In this document: piece after piece, positions 9,589-19,966 of the stretch | How the letters are laid out: each line of letters begins with the position of its first letter | How positions within the stretch are numbered: the first letter of the stretch is position 1 | Assembly: GCF_003590795.1 (NCBI RefSeq) | Contig: NZ_QYUL01000003.1 | Span: 186,001 to 250,000 of the forward strand | DNA length: 64,000 nucleotides | Reading direction: 5' to 3' | DNA from: Azospirillum cavernae | Lineage (GTDB): Bacteria; Pseudomonadota; Alphaproteobacteria; Azospirillales; Azospirillaceae | Program-made: the position numbers and the translations under genes | The notes under the pieces: model-generated | What the model saw: the letters and a program-made list of their open reading frames with translations, nothing else | What the model was told of the DNA's origin: nothing | Database searches by the model: none

Positions 9589-11295
9589 TCAGTTGGACGC
9601 GGGGTAAAGCGGCAGCAGGTTTTGCTGGCGTTGTTGGAACCGCACCAACTCCATCACGGTCAAGGGTTTGAAACCAAGCGCCCGGTTGGCGGCGGCGACC
9701 TCGAACATCAGGGATTGCTGCTGGAACAACACGGCGTAGGCGTCGGCCAGACGGAATTCGGGATCCCACATGTGGATGGCTTCGGCCCCGGCGCCATTCA
9801 CCTCGATGATCTGGAACTCTTCGCCGCGCTGCAACTGTTCGACCGAGGCGAAACGGATGTCGAAACGCCCGAAATGGAAATTCGGCATCGTGTCGGCGAT
9901 CTCATCGAAGCGCGCGGTCAGAGTCGCGGTCGCATGGGCGCCAGCGTCCTTGTACAGCCCGCCAACCCGGCTGCTGCCGACCAGCGACAGGCGGACGATC
10001 TCGCCCTCCGGCGGCACCTCGTCCAGCCGATTGGCCAGCGCCTCGTGATGCAGATCGGCCTTCCAGGAGGCGCGTGGATCCCGCGCGATCAACGCGCGCA
10101 AGTTTGAACGACCGTCACCCACAACATGCGGGAAGTAACGAAAGGTCATAGAAAAAATCCGGCCCGAGACTTCGCCCGGCATCCGCACATAAAACACCCC
10201 AGCTTCACCGGCATAGGGGATGTAGTCTTGCAGGATAACCCGGCAGTTCTCGGGGAATTCATTCAAATAACGCAGAAGATCGGGGACGTCCTGGACCAGG
10301 CGAACGCCTATGCCGCGCCAACCGATGTCCGGTTTGGCCACCAGCGGAAAAGACATCTGGCCGTCCGCGATCACCGTTTCCAGATCCGCGATGGTCAGGT
10401 TGGCCCGGTTGACCAGATCGCAGGACCCGGCCACCCAATGACGCGCCTCCGGCCCGATCAGGTCGATGCATTGGATCTTGGATTCGCCCAACAGCCCACC
10501 CGCCTCAATCGACGGATTCGCCGCCGTCGGCAGCGACAGGCTCCGATGACGAATTCCAAGGGCAAACCATTGAATGACTAAGGGAATGTAGAACAGCAAC
10601 GTCGGAACGCGTTCGGCGTAGCCGATTGTTTTCGCTCCGGCGGGCACCACCGGCATGCCGGGCAGAGCGATGGCGTGCGGCGTCGGCATGCCTTTCAGCG
10701 CGTCGGGAAGATGCGGGGCGACGCTGCGGCTCAGCCGCGCCCAAACACCCGAGGCCACCCGGCGCACCGTCCGGGTGCGCAGGCCGACGATGGTCAACAC
10801 GACAACGATGCCAATGGCTTGCATTTCAATGGCCGCCGCTTCCAGCGACGAGGTCATCAGCGTCAGCAAAAGCCAGACATGGATCGTCGCGGTGATGAGG
10901 GTGATGAGGATGAAACGGATGAACGGAACCTTCATGGCCCCACAGGCGAAATAGGTCGGAAACAGCACCCCCGGCACCAGCCGACACGTGACCAGCGCTG
11001 GCAACAGATTGTGCTCCAACGTCTTTCGGCAGCGCTCCAGCAACGGCCCTTCCGTGCGACGGCGCAGCCAGCCGACCCGCAGCGACAAAATCCCCAGACA
11101 ATAGATCAGCAAATCCCCGGCGATGATTCCGCCCAGCAAAGCAAAGGCGGCGACGCCAATGTTGAGGGTGCCGACGCTGATAAGACTCGCGCCCGCCGCG
11201 ATGGCCACGTCCTCGTGAAGCAGCGTCAACAAGGCGAGTCCAAACAACAGAGGGAGATCGGAAAACGCTGTTATTGGTTGCAGTGCGGCAAACAC
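9589..11295 (-). CDS. VTT (DedA/SNARE-associated) membrane domain fused to an ATP-grasp domain
   Basis: 568 residues with two recognisable parts. Residues about 5-190 are a DedA-like VTT domain with several helices (LLTLLHEDVAIAAGASLIS, re-entrant region FALLGGIIAGDLLIY, and RLVPGVLFPTYFACGAM, which resembles the conserved DedA R-x-x-P-G segment). Residues about 270-560 form an ATP-grasp fold: a lysine in FPLVAKPDIGWRGIG, a second nucleotide-contact strand VILQDYIPYAG, and metal-binding FDIR (Asp near 479) and EVNG (Glu near 498). ATP-grasp enzymes join a carboxylate to an amine or thiol using ATP. VTT proteins handle lipids (flippase/scramblase activity is reported for DedA and VTT relatives). 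The fusion suggests a ligase acting on a lipid-linked or membrane-bound substrate, which is inference. Heads an operon with a DUF1345 protein and a periplasmic serine hydrolase. Confidence 0.8.
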   Translation of the reverse strand: MFAALQPITAFSDLPLLFGLALLTLLHEDVAIAAGASLISVGTLNIGVAAFALLGGIIAGDLLIYCLGILSLRVGWLRRRTEGPLLERCRKTLEHNLLPALVTCRLVPGVLFPTYFACGAMKVPFIRFILITLITATIHVWLLLTLMTSSLEAAAIEMQAIGIVVVLTIVGLRTRTVRRVASGVWARLSRSVAPHLPDALKGMPTPHAIALPGMPVVPAGAKTIGYAERVPTLLFYIPLVIQWFALGIRHRSLSLPTAANPSIEAGGLLGESKIQCIDLIGPEARHWVAGSCDLVNRANLTIADLETVIADGQMSFPLVAKPDIGWRGIGVRLVQDVPDLLRYLNEFPENCRVILQDYIPYAGEAGVFYVRMPGEVSGRIFSMTFRYFPHVVGDGRSNLRALIARDPRASWKADLHHEALANRLDEVPPEGEIVRLSLVGSSRVGGLYKDAGAHATATLTARFDEIADTMPNFHFGRFDIRFASVEQLQRGEEFQIIEVNGAGAEAIHMWDPEFRLADAYAVLFQQQSLMFEVAAANRALGFKPLTVMELVRFQQRQQNLLPLYPASN

Positions 11296-11554
11296 GGGGC
11301 TGGCGGTCCGTCTGAGTGGGCATCCGACTGAGGATATTGGGGCAAAATTACATAAGATTCGGTAAGCTTCACGTTAAAAGTTTTTTGGAACTCTGTGTCA
11401 CTGGCAATTCGCCCTCCAAGCTATACAAATTCCTTATACCATGGATCGCAATTATGTGTTTGTGAATATGTCGTGAACGCGGCAGAGTGCCAGTCAAGAA
11501 CCAAGCCCAACACACAAGTTCAACGAACCCAGCCCCTAACGCAGGAGACGCACC

Positions 11555-12733
11555 GTGAAGAGCATGCAGTGGGAGGATCCCTTCCTTCTCGACGCCCAAT
11601 TGTCCGAGGACGAGAAGCTGATCCGCGACAGCGCTCGCGCCTACTGCCAGGACAAGCTGCAACCGCGCGTGATCTCCGCCTTCCGCGAAGAGCGGTTTGA
11701 CCGCGAGATCATGTCGGAAATGGGCGCGTTGGGGCTGTTGGGGCCGACGATCCCCGAGGAATATGGCGGGCCGGGCGTCAACCACGTCGCCTATGGTCTG
11801 GTCTCCCGCGAGGTTGAGCGGGTGGACAGCGGCTATCGCTCCGCCATGTCGGTGCAATCCTCGCTGGTGATGCACCCGATCTTCGCCTATGGCAACGAAG
11901 AGCAGAAGAAGAAGTGGCTGCCGCGTCTGGCCACCGGCGAACTGGTCGGCTGCTTCGGCCTGACCGAGCCGGATCATGGATCCGATCCCGGTGGCATGAA
12001 GACCCGCGCCACCAAGGTGGATGGCGGTTATCTGCTCAGCGGCTCCAAGATGTGGATCACCAACTCGCCGATCAGCGATCTGGCGGTCGTCTGGGCCAAG
12101 TCGGACGCCCATGACAACAAGATCAAGGGCTTCGTGGTCGAGCGCGGGACCAAGGGCTTCTCGACTCCGAAGATCGAAGGCAAGCTGTCGCTGCGCTCCT
12201 CGGTGACGGGCGAAATCGTCCTGGACGAAGCCTTCGTGCCCGAAGAAAACCTGCTGCCGAACGTCGCCGGTCTCGGCGGGCCGTTCGGCTGTCTGAACAA
12301 GGCGCGCTACGGCATCGCCTGGGGCGTTCTGGGCGCCGCCGAATTCTGCTGGCACGCCGCCCGGCAATACACGCTGGACCGCAAGCAGTTCGGCCGTCCG
12401 CTCGCCGCCAACCAGCTCATCCAGAAGAAGCTGGCCGACATGCAGACGGAAATCGCGCTGGGCCTGCAAGCCTGCCTGCGCGCTGGCCGCATGATGGATG
12501 ATGGAAGCTGGTCGCCGGAAATCATCTCGCTCATCAAGCGCAACAATTGCGGCAAGGCGCTGGACATCGCCCGCGTCGCCCGCGACATGCACGGCGGCAA
12601 CGGCATCTCCGACGAGTTCCAGGTGATCCGTCACATGGTCAATCTGGAAACCGTCAACACCTACGAAGGCACCCATGACGTCCACGCCCTGATCCTGGGC
12701 CGGGCGCAGACGGGCATTCAAGCCTTCTGCTGA
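11555..12733 (+). CDS. gcdH: Glutaryl-CoA dehydrogenase
   Basis: FAD enzyme that oxidises and decarboxylates glutaryl-CoA to crotonyl-CoA in lysine, tryptophan and glutarate breakdown. It has 392 residues, the family length. Visible marks are the FAD/substrate strand [17 protein letters not shown], the arginine in [15 protein letters not shown] typical of glutaryl-CoA dehydrogenases, and the catalytic glutamate at about residue 371 in [10 protein letters not shown]. The GTG at 11555 is favoured over the ATG at 11564 because AGGAG ends seven bases before it. Monocistronic, followed by a strong terminator. Preceded by 259 bases of intergenic DNA shared with the divergent VTT-ATP-grasp operon. 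Confidence 0.93.
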   Translation: MKSMQWEDPFLLDAQLSEDEKLIRDSARAYCQDKLQPRVISAFREERFDREIMSEMGALGLLGPTIPEEYGGPGVNHVAYGLVSREVERVDSGYRSAMSVQSSLVMHPIFAYGNEEQKKKWLPRLATGELVGCFGLTEPDHGSDPGGMKTRATKVDGGYLLSGSKMWITNSPISDLAVVWAKSDAHDNKIKGFVVERGTKGFSTPKIEGKLSLRSSVTGEIVLDEAFVPEENLLPNVAGLGGPFGCLNKARYGIAWGVLGAAEFCWHAARQYTLDRKQFGRPLAANQLIQKKLADMQTEIALGLQACLRAGRMMDDGSWSPEIISLIKRNNCGKALDIARVARDMHGGNGISDEFQVIRHMVNLETVNTYEGTHDVHALILGRAQTGIQAFC

Positions 12734-12744
12734 CGTTTGTGACG

Positions 12745-12773
12745 GGCGGGGGCGCAATGCCCCCGCCTTTTTT
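12745..12773 (+). terminator. Rho-independent terminator of gcdH
   Basis: Perfect nine-base stem (12745-12753 with 12759-12767), loop GCAAT, then six T. It begins 12 bases after the gcdH stop and overlaps the final codon of the convergent chemoreceptor gene. Confidence 0.9.
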
Positions 12774-14478
12774 ACGCCACCCGCGCGTCCGCGTTGGCCT
12801 GATCGCGCACTTCGCTCAGGAAACGCTCGACTTCGGCGGCCAGGGTGCGGGTTTGATCGGACAGGCCGCGCGCGGCGGTCAGAACCGATCCCGCCGTGGT
12901 TCCGGCGCTGTCGGCGGTGTGGGCCAGCGACGCGATGGTCGCCGACACCCCTTGGGTTCCCAACGCCGCCATCTCCACCGCGCGGGCGATTTCCTGCGTG
13001 GCGGAGTTCTGTTCGCGCACCGACTGGGTGATGTCCCCGGCGATGCTGTCGATCTCGGTGATCGTCTTGCCGATGGAGCCGATGGCGTCCGCCGCCTCGC
13101 GCGTCACAGCCTGCATGGCGTTGACCTGAGCCGAAATTTCGTCGGTGGCCTTGGCGGTCTGATCGGCCAGCCCCTTCACCTCGGTCGCCACCACGGCGAA
13201 GCCCTTTCCGGCCTCCCCGGCGCGGGCGGCCTCGATGGTGGCGTTCAGCGCCAGCAGATTGGTTTGCTTGGCGATGGCGTGAATCAAGCCGACGACCTGC
13301 CCGATCCGCTCGGCGTTGCTCATCAATCCCTGCACCGTCGCGTTGGTGCGGTCGGCGTGCGACACCGCTTCGCTGGCGATGCGGGCGGAATGGCTGACCT
13401 GATCGGTGATGCCGCCGATGGAACTGGCGAGTTCGGTGGCGGCGGCGGCGGCGGAGCGCACGTTCGACTGGATGTCGTCGGATTCCCGCGCGACGTTCTT
13501 CGATTGCCCCGACGCTTGGTCGGCGACGCTGGCCATTTGTCCGGCGCTGTCGGCCATCCCGGCGGCGGACGCCGCGATGCCCTCGACCAACCGGATGACG
13601 GTGCGTTGGAAACGGTCGGCCATGCCGATCAGGGCGACGCGCTTGGCCTCTTCGGCCTTGGCGTCGGAGGCCGCCTGTTCGGCGTGCATCCGTCCGATGG
13701 CTTGGGCGTTGTCGCGGAAGACGGTGACGGATCCGGCCATCGCGCCGATTTCGTCGCGGCGGTCGGCCCCCGGCACCGAGACGTTGATGTCGCCGTCGGC
13801 CAGATCGGCCATCGCCCCGGCCATCCCGCGCAGCGGCTTGATGACCATACGGCTGAGCAGCAAATTCAACAGGCCGATTTGCACCACCAGGGCGATGAGG
13901 CAAATGGCGATCTGGTTGCGCATCTGGTTGAGGATGGCGTCGATCTGCTGTTCCAGGCTCCAGGCTATTTGCAGGGCGCCGACCAGCCGGTTGCTTTTTC
14001 CGGTGACGACCGGCACGGTGATGACGATGTGCCCCTTGGCGGAGCGGGCCTGCGCGCCCTTGCCCGCCAGAACGGCGTCGATCAGGTCCTTGTCTTCGGC
14101 CAAATCATAGGTTGCGAAACGCGGGTTGGTGAACTCGGCCAACACGCCGCTGGGGGCGACGGCGCGCAAGGTGGTGAGTTGCACCTCGTTGCTGTTGGCC
14201 AGCGGCATGAATTCCGTCTCGATGGACGCGCCGTCGCTGGCGACGAAGCTGGTTTTGGTGGCGTTGGCCAGCATGTCGGTTTTCACGCGGGCTTCGTGGG
14301 TGGCCAACCGCACGGTGTCGTCATACTGCATGGAGGCTTGCAACCCCATGATGACGATGAAACCGCCGACGATGGCCGCGACAAAGGCCGCCGTCACTTT
14401 CCGTCCAATGGTCCAGAAATGGCGCGGTTTCGCGCCGACCGCCACCCTGTCGCCCGCTGCCCCTTTGTCCGCTGCCAT
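12772..14478 (-). CDS. Methyl-accepting chemotaxis protein
   Basis: Transmembrane chemoreceptor that signals to CheA/CheW. 568 residues: N-terminal helix (about 26-47), periplasmic sensor region to about 185, second helix (about 188-210), HAMP linker (MVIKPLRGMAGAMADLADGD), then the cytoplasmic signalling domain with the hairpin tip [20 protein letters not shown]. The periplasmic part has no motif I can tie to a ligand. The ATG at 14478 has AGAGGGA eight bases upstream; a GTG two codons earlier is too close to that site. No CheA/W/R/B genes are nearby, so it feeds a distant chemotaxis system. It lacks an obvious C-terminal CheR-docking pentapeptide. Confidence 0.93.
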   Translation of the reverse strand: MAADKGAAGDRVAVGAKPRHFWTIGRKVTAAFVAAIVGGFIVIMGLQASMQYDDTVRLATHEARVKTDMLANATKTSFVASDGASIETEFMPLANSNEVQLTTLRAVAPSGVLAEFTNPRFATYDLAEDKDLIDAVLAGKGAQARSAKGHIVITVPVVTGKSNRLVGALQIAWSLEQQIDAILNQMRNQIAICLIALVVQIGLLNLLLSRMVIKPLRGMAGAMADLADGDINVSVPGADRRDEIGAMAGSVTVFRDNAQAIGRMHAEQAASDAKAEEAKRVALIGMADRFQRTVIRLVEGIAASAAGMADSAGQMASVADQASGQSKNVARESDDIQSNVRSAAAAATELASSIGGITDQVSHSARIASEAVSHADRTNATVQGLMSNAERIGQVVGLIHAIAKQTNLLALNATIEAARAGEAGKGFAVVATEVKGLADQTAKATDEISAQVNAMQAVTREAADAIGSIGKTITEIDSIAGDITQSVREQNSATQEIARAVEMAALGTQGVSATIASLAHTADSAGTTAGSVLTAARGLSDQTRTLAAEVERFLSEVRDQANADARVA

Positions 14479-14539
14479 AGTCACGGTCCCTCTCGTGCGG
14501 ATAAAGCCGGACGCCGACCCGCGCGGCGTCCATGCATGT

Positions 14540-14576
14540 GTCAGTGTTTCCCTCGGCTGAATTGCCGAGTGGACAC
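14540..14576. promoter_or_regulatory. Hairpin upstream of chemoreceptor gene
   Basis: Nested inverted repeat: CAGTGT with ACACTG outside, CTCGGC with GCCGAG inside, loop TGAATT. It sits about 62-98 bases before the chemoreceptor start. It could be an operator or a structured leader; no T-run follows on either strand. Confidence 0.35.
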
Positions 14577-14769
14577 TGTTGTTTGCGGAAAAATGACGGA
14601 TTTATTACAAAATGCCGAAGTATGATATCGCTGAAACGCGCACAGATCCATTGGGTTTTTCTCTGAAACGCTGTTTTTGATGCGACTTCAGAGTATCAGC
14701 CAAAGATTTCGGCAGTCTCGTGGATGGAGACAGGACGCCGTTGTTTTAAAATGATCGGATTTTCTTGGG

Positions 14770-14807
14770 ATTGGCAACCGCCGGATGAGTGCCCGGCGGT
14801 CGCCAAT
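14770..14807 (-). terminator. Hairpin downstream of the liv operon
   Basis: ATTGGC and CCGCCGG pair with CCGGCGG and GCCAAT around a two-base internal bulge and an eight-base loop. It lies 41 bases past the stop of the last liv-operon gene. No T-run follows, so it may be a processing or attenuating structure rather than a classic terminator. Confidence 0.45.
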
Positions 14808-14847
14808 TGCGTTTGCTCAAAGCGTCATCATGGCGCCGTCAAAACAA

Positions 14848-15201
14848 TCACCCACGCGGCGGGACACGCTCCCGCCAATGCAGCGGTCCAGCCGCTTCAT
14901 AGATCCACGGATACTGGTTGACCATTTTGCGAGCGATGGCCATTCGGTAGGTGGTTGCGGTTATGGCGGCGATGGCGGCGGTGTGGACGATGAAGCCCCA
15001 GGGGGCGAGCAGGGTTTCGCCCGCCAGGCCCCAGGCGAGGAAGCGGTCGCCGACCCCCAGCAGGAGGGAATAGGCCCAGACCGCCGAGATCGGCTTCCAG
15101 CCTTCGGCCAGGGTTTGGCCGGTCAGCACGCCGAAGCCGCCGAAGACCAGGATCGTCAAAAAGACGAACACCGACAGCGACGATCCCAAAACAGCGTCCA
15201 T
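14848..15201 (-). CDS. DUF6867 family small membrane protein, last gene of the liv operon
   Basis: 117 residues with three predicted helices (about 9-28, 37-58, 66-87) and a short cytoplasmic tail. It resembles the DUF6867 proteins found beside branched-chain amino acid importers in Rhodospirillales and relatives. Its ATG follows the livF stop by one base, so it is translationally tied to the importer. The role is unknown; an accessory or regulatory subunit of the transporter is the natural guess from position. Confidence 0.75.
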   Translation of the reverse strand: MDAVLGSSLSVFVFLTILVFGGFGVLTGQTLAEGWKPISAVWAYSLLLGVGDRFLAWGLAGETLLAPWGFIVHTAAIAAITATTYRMAIARKMVNQYPWIYEAAGPLHWRERVPPRG

Positions 15202-15202
15202 C

Positions 15203-15925
<723 letters not shown>

Positions 15926-15929
15926 GGCT

Positions 15930-16841
15930 TCAGGCCCCCTTCTGCGCGGCGGGAGCCGAAACGCTGAGATCGGCGGCGATCTCCGGCGGCAGGTCGGCGT
16001 CTTCGTCCTCGCCCAGATAGGCGCGGATCACCGCCGGGTCGTTCTTCACCGAATTCGGGTCGCCGTCGGAAATCTTCCGACCGTAATCCAGCACCACCAC
16101 ATGGTCGGAAATGCGCATCACCACGCTCATGTCATGCTCGATCAGCAGCACGCCGGTTTGCCGCCCGTTCGGGTTGCGGGCGTCGCGGATGAAGGTCAGG
16201 ATTTCGGCCAGATCGCCCGATTCGCGCGGGTTCAGGCCCGCCGCCGGTTCGTCCAGGCACAGCAGCACCGGCTCCGTGCACATGGCGCGCGCGATCTCCA
16301 AACGGCGTTGCGCGCCATAGGGCAGATTGCCCGCCTCCCAATCGGCGAATTCGGTCAGCTTCACCCGGTCCAGCCAATATTTGGCCAGCTCCAGCGCCTC
16401 ATTTTCCGCCGCCCGGTAGGTCGGCAGCCCCAGCAACCCGGCGATGGCGAAGCCCGAGGCCCGCATCAGCTTGTTGTGCTGGGCGACGATCAGGTTTTCC
16501 AGAACGCTCATGCCGCCGAACAGGCGGATGTTCTGGAAGGTGCGGGCCACGCCCGCCTGTTGGGCGATGCGGTAGCCCGGCATCCGTTCCAGCAGGAATT
16601 CCTTGCCGTCGGAATGGCGCAGCGTCAACCGCCCCACGGTGGGGGTGTAAAAGCCGGTGACGCAGTTGAACAGCGTCGTCTTGCCGGCCCCGTTCGGGCC
16701 GATCAGCGCGGTGATCTCGCCCGCCCGCGCCACAAAGGACACGTCGTTGTTGGCCACCAGACCGCCAAAGCGCATGGTCAGATGCTCAACGCTCAGCAAA
16801 GGCTTGTCGTCCGTCATTGCGGTGCTCGTCACGGCGCTCAT
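15930..16841 (-). CDS. livG: Branched-chain amino acid ABC transporter ATPase LivG
   Basis: Second importer ATPase, 303 residues, longer than usual because of an acidic C-terminal tail of about 30 residues ([12 protein letters not shown]). Shows Walker A ([18 protein letters not shown]), the LivG-type signature [13 protein letters not shown] and Walker B ([13 protein letters not shown]), and the switch histidine in [11 protein letters not shown]. The start overlaps the livM stop by four bases (ATGA). A later ATG (MTDDKPLLS, eight codons in) is an alternative start. Confidence 0.95.
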   Translation of the reverse strand: MSAVTSTAMTDDKPLLSVEHLTMRFGGLVANNDVSFVARAGEITALIGPNGAGKTTLFNCVTGFYTPTVGRLTLRHSDGKEFLLERMPGYRIAQQAGVARTFQNIRLFGGMSVLENLIVAQHNKLMRASGFAIAGLLGLPTYRAAENEALELAKYWLDRVKLTEFADWEAGNLPYGAQRRLEIARAMCTEPVLLCLDEPAAGLNPRESGDLAEILTFIRDARNPNGRQTGVLLIEHDMSVVMRISDHVVVLDYGRKISDGDPNSVKNDPAVIRAYLGEDEDADLPPEIAADLSVSAPAAQKGA

Positions 16842-18325
16842 CGGGCGGCCCCCCCGGTGGCGGGCTTCTTGCCGCCGTGCAAGAGAATGGTCGGGTCACG
16901 GTGGGCCAGCAGGCCGCGCGGACGCCACAGCATAATCACCACCATGCCCATGCCGAAGGCCAGCATGCGGTAATCGGCCAATTCGCGGAAGGCTTCGGGC
17001 AGGCCGATGACCAGCAGCGTCGCCACGACGACGCCCGCCTGGCTGCCCATGCCGCCCAGCACGACGATGGCCAGAATGATCGCCGATTCGATGAAGGTGA
17101 AGCTTTCCGGGCTGATGAAGCCCTGGCGGGTGGCGAAGAAGGACCCGGCGAAGCCGCCGAACATCGCGGCGATGGCGAAGGCCGCCAGCTTCATGTTGGT
17201 GCGGTTGATGCCCAACGAGGCGCTGGCGATCTCATCCTCGCGCAGGGCTTCCCAGGCGCGGCCCAGCGGCAGCTTGCGGATGCGCAGGGTGAAGAGGTTG
17301 ACGGCCAGGGCCAGGGCCAGGATCAGGTAATACATGAAGACGATGCGGTGCAGCGGCGAGAATTCCAGGCCGAACAGCTCGTGGAAGGCCGCCATCCCCT
17401 CCGCCGGGGTGCGCGAGAATTCGGCGAGGCCGAAGAAGCTCGGGCGCGGAATGCCGGAAATGCCGTTGGGGCCGCCGGTGAACTGGTACCAATTGACCAG
17501 GATGATGCGGACGATCTCGCCAAAGCCCAAGGTCACGATGGCGAAGTAATCGCCGCGCAGCCGCAGCACCGGAAAGCCCAGCAACACGCCCGAAAAAGCG
17601 GCCAGCAACCCGGCCAACGGCAGACACACCCAGAAGCTCAAACCGAAATAATGGGCCAGAAGCGCGTAAGAGTAAGCGCCGACGGCGTAAAAGGCGACAT
17701 AGCCCAAATCCAGCAGACCGGCCAGACCGACGACGATGTTCAACCCCCAACCCAGCATGATGTAGGTCAGCAGCAGAATGCCAATGTCCAGCAACTGGCG
17801 GTCGGCGAGCGGCGTCATCGGCAACAGGACGGCGCCGATGAAGGCGACCGGGGCGATGTATTTGGTGGCGTGCTGCACCTGGGCGGCGACGCGGTCCATC
17901 TTGCGGTCGCGCTCGGCCAGCGTCAGCTTGGAGCGGTGGGTGGTGACGGCGAAGGCGGCGCGGAGCGCGATGATCCCGCCGCCCGCGACCAGCACCAGAC
18001 GCAGCACCTGCGTCGGCAGCGGGATGGCCAGACCGACGGCGGCGGCGGCCAGCGCCAAAAACAGCACCGGCAGCGCCAGACCCTGGCCGATCAGGCCCAG
18101 GCCCAAGCGGCCGAAGAAGACCAGCAGGACCGAAGCGACGACCTCCTCGGGCCGGGCTTCGATGCCAAGCCCGGTCGGGCGGTCGATGGTGCGCAAACCG
18201 ACCAGCGGAACGGTCAGCAGCAGGGCGACGAAGGCGGCGAAGCCCGCGTCGCGCAGGCTGCCCGACCAGTCGACGGCCTTGGCGGCGACATGTGGAGCGC
18301 CAGCGGCGTGAGACGGCATGGTCAT
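16838..18325 (-). CDS. livM: Branched-chain amino acid ABC transporter permease LivM
   Basis: Inner-membrane permease subunit. 495 residues: the usual LivM core ([48 protein letters not shown]) preceded by about 150 extra residues with additional helices, corresponding to the N-terminal domain (DUF3382 type) seen in long LivM proteins. The loop with [15 protein letters not shown] contains the EAA-like ATPase-coupling segment. Starts four bases after the livH stop. Confidence 0.94.
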   Translation of the reverse strand: MTMPSHAAGAPHVAAKAVDWSGSLRDAGFAAFVALLLTVPLVGLRTIDRPTGLGIEARPEEVVASVLLVFFGRLGLGLIGQGLALPVLFLALAAAAVGLAIPLPTQVLRLVLVAGGGIIALRAAFAVTTHRSKLTLAERDRKMDRVAAQVQHATKYIAPVAFIGAVLLPMTPLADRQLLDIGILLLTYIMLGWGLNIVVGLAGLLDLGYVAFYAVGAYSYALLAHYFGLSFWVCLPLAGLLAAFSGVLLGFPVLRLRGDYFAIVTLGFGEIVRIILVNWYQFTGGPNGISGIPRPSFFGLAEFSRTPAEGMAAFHELFGLEFSPLHRIVFMYYLILALALAVNLFTLRIRKLPLGRAWEALREDEIASASLGINRTNMKLAAFAIAAMFGGFAGSFFATRQGFISPESFTFIESAIILAIVVLGGMGSQAGVVVATLLVIGLPEAFRELADYRMLAFGMGMVVIMLWRPRGLLAHRDPTILLHGGKKPATGGAAR

Positions 18326-18329
18326 GGCC

Positions 18330-19235
18330 TTACACCTTCTCGATTTCCGGCCGACCCAGCAGGCCGGTCGGACGGAAGATCAACACGAGGACGAGCAGGG
18401 TGAAGGTGGCGACGTCCTTCCATTCGGAACCGACATAGCCCGACCAGAAGGATTCGATCAGCCCGATCACCACCCCGCCCAGCATGGCCCCGGGCAACGA
18501 CCCGACCCCGCCCAGAACGGCGGCGGTGAAGCTCTTCACGCCCGCCAGGAAACCGATGTAAAAGTCGATCACGCCATAGATCAACAGCACCATCATGCCC
18601 GCCACGGCGGCCAACGCCGCGCCCATGACGAAGGTCAGCGAAATGATGCGGTCGACGTTGACGCCCAGCAGACCGGCCATCTTCTTGTCCTGCTCGCAGG
18701 CGCGCTGCGCCCGACCCAGCGAGGTCTTGTTGATGAGGATGGTGAAGCCGATCATCAGCGCCAGCGTCAGCACGATGGTCGCCAACCGCACATAGCTGAC
18801 CGACACCGCGCCGTCCAGAATGGTCAAATTGCCCGGCAGGATCGGCTGCAACGGCTTCGACCGCGCGCCCTGGAGGATCTGCATGTAATTTTGCAGAAAG
18901 ATCGACATGCCGATCGCCGAAATCAGCGGGGCCAGACGCGGCGAGTTGCGCAAAGGCCGGTAGGCGATCCGCTCCACCGTCCACCCATACACGCTGGTGA
19001 ACAGCATCGACGCCGCCAGCATCACCACCAGCGCCAACGGCACCCAGGTGATCCCCAACGCCCCCAGCGCCAGAAACGTGATCAACGCCACAAACGACCC
19101 GATCATGTAGATCTCGCCGTGCGCGAAATTGATCATCCCGATGATCCCGTAAACCATCGTGTAGCCAATCGCGATCAGACCATAAATGGCCCCTAGCGAA
19201 AGCCCGTTGATCAATTGCTGAAGAAAATATTCCAT
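18330..19235 (-). CDS. livH: Branched-chain amino acid ABC transporter permease LivH
   Basis: First gene of the liv operon, the second permease subunit, about 301 residues. Typical LivH features are [35 protein letters not shown] and the coupling loop [17 protein letters not shown] place the start at the ATG at 19235 ([11 protein letters not shown]); a TTG six codons earlier is possible but has no better ribosome site. No LivJ/K binding protein is in the window, so it must be encoded elsewhere or beyond the hairpin-rich leader. Expression may be controlled through the unusually long upstream region. Confidence 0.94.
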   Translation of the reverse strand: MEYFLQQLINGLSLGAIYGLIAIGYTMVYGIIGMINFAHGEIYMIGSFVALITFLALGALGITWVPLALVVMLAASMLFTSVYGWTVERIAYRPLRNSPRLAPLISAIGMSIFLQNYMQILQGARSKPLQPILPGNLTILDGAVSVSYVRLATIVLTLALMIGFTILINKTSLGRAQRACEQDKKMAGLLGVNVDRIISLTFVMGAALAAVAGMMVLLIYGVIDFYIGFLAGVKSFTAAVLGGVGSLPGAMLGGVVIGLIESFWSGYVGSEWKDVATFTLLVLVLIFRPTGLLGRPEIEKV

Positions 19236-19444
19236 AAGGTCAGGCTCTCCCAATCTCCCAGACGACGTCTCCCAGACGACCGGCCTTCGTCGATGGCATG
19301 GAGTGATCGAAACGGCTGTCGCCGCCTAATCAATGGAACCGGCGTGTGTGGCGGCGAGGGGCCGGGGATGGATGAACGGGGGAGAACATCCAAACCCGAG
19401 GCAGGGGACGCTTGGCCCCCCGCCGCCGCACCCGGTTTTGACCG

Positions 19445-19476
19445 AAGCCCTGCCGAAGGATGGTCCGGCGGGGCTT
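19445..19476. repeat. Hairpin in the liv upstream region
   Basis: Eleven-base stem with one T-G wobble (19445-19455 with 19466-19476) and a ten-base loop. No T-run follows on either strand. Confidence 0.5.
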
Positions 19477-19520
19477 GCGGTCAGCGACAGCGCTGCGCGC
19501 GCGGCAAGGCGCGCGGAGCC

Positions 19521-19553
19521 GTCGGTCGCCGGACGCTTGTCCGACCGACCGAC
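19521..19553. repeat. Hairpin in the liv upstream region
   Basis: GTCGGTCG pairs with CGACCGAC outside and CGGAC with GTCCG inside, closed by loop GCTT, with a small internal bulge. Thirteen base pairs in all. No T-run. Confidence 0.55.
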
Positions 19554-19739
19554 GCGACCGCGCGGCGCGCGTGCAAAATGAGAGGAATCACGGTTGGCGC
19601 GGAAAGGGCGTTGGCCCCTCGTTCCCAGCCAGAAACACGGCAAAACACCATACCCACAGCTCCCCCTTACGCGGCGTGGCGACAAGGCCACGGCGTTCCC
19701 ACCGGCCGTGATAGCCGGGCTGCGTCCGAACGATTCGAC

Positions 19740-19774
19740 GACCAGAACGGGCGGCGTTTCCACCCGTTCTGGTC
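19740..19774. repeat. Perfect 12-bp inverted repeat in the liv upstream region
   Basis: GACCAGAACGGG (19740-19751) pairs perfectly with CCCGTTCTGGTC (19763-19774) around an 11-base loop. No T-run follows on either strand, so it is either an RNA stem or a large DNA operator. Confidence 0.6.
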
Positions 19775-19929
19775 CAGTTGGCGTTACACGCCGAGCCTTA
19801 CCCTGTTCAAAACTGTTCTTGATCTTTGGCCCCGGCACTTTGGCGCCGGTGGCGTATGCTGGCCCTATTCTTGTCACAAACAGGTAAAGCAAAGTGATCC
19901 GTGGACGCAACACTCTCTTTCCAACCCTC

Positions 19930-19966
19930 AAAAAAAACAACAATCCGACGGTTTGGCGCGATTGTT
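19930..19966 (-). terminator. Rho-independent terminator of alanine dehydrogenase
   Basis: Reading the minus strand, AACAATC pairs with GATTGTT around a 14-base loop, then G and eight T. It ends the ald transcript about 57 bases after the stop codon. Confidence 0.75.

Larger units (their letters stand above)
14479..14847. other. Intergenic region between chemoreceptor and DUF6867 gene
   Basis: About 370 bases without a convincing gene. It holds the leader hairpin at 14540-14576 and a second large hairpin at 14770-14807. The middle (about 14590-14760) is markedly AT-richer than the flanking genes and is the likely place for the chemoreceptor promoter, but I could not pick a convincing -35/-10 pair. 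Confidence 0.5.

Noticed and set aside
11369-13903. An 844-codon minus-strand frame over gcdH and the chemoreceptor
   Set aside because: It crosses two real genes and a terminator and has no recognisable domain.
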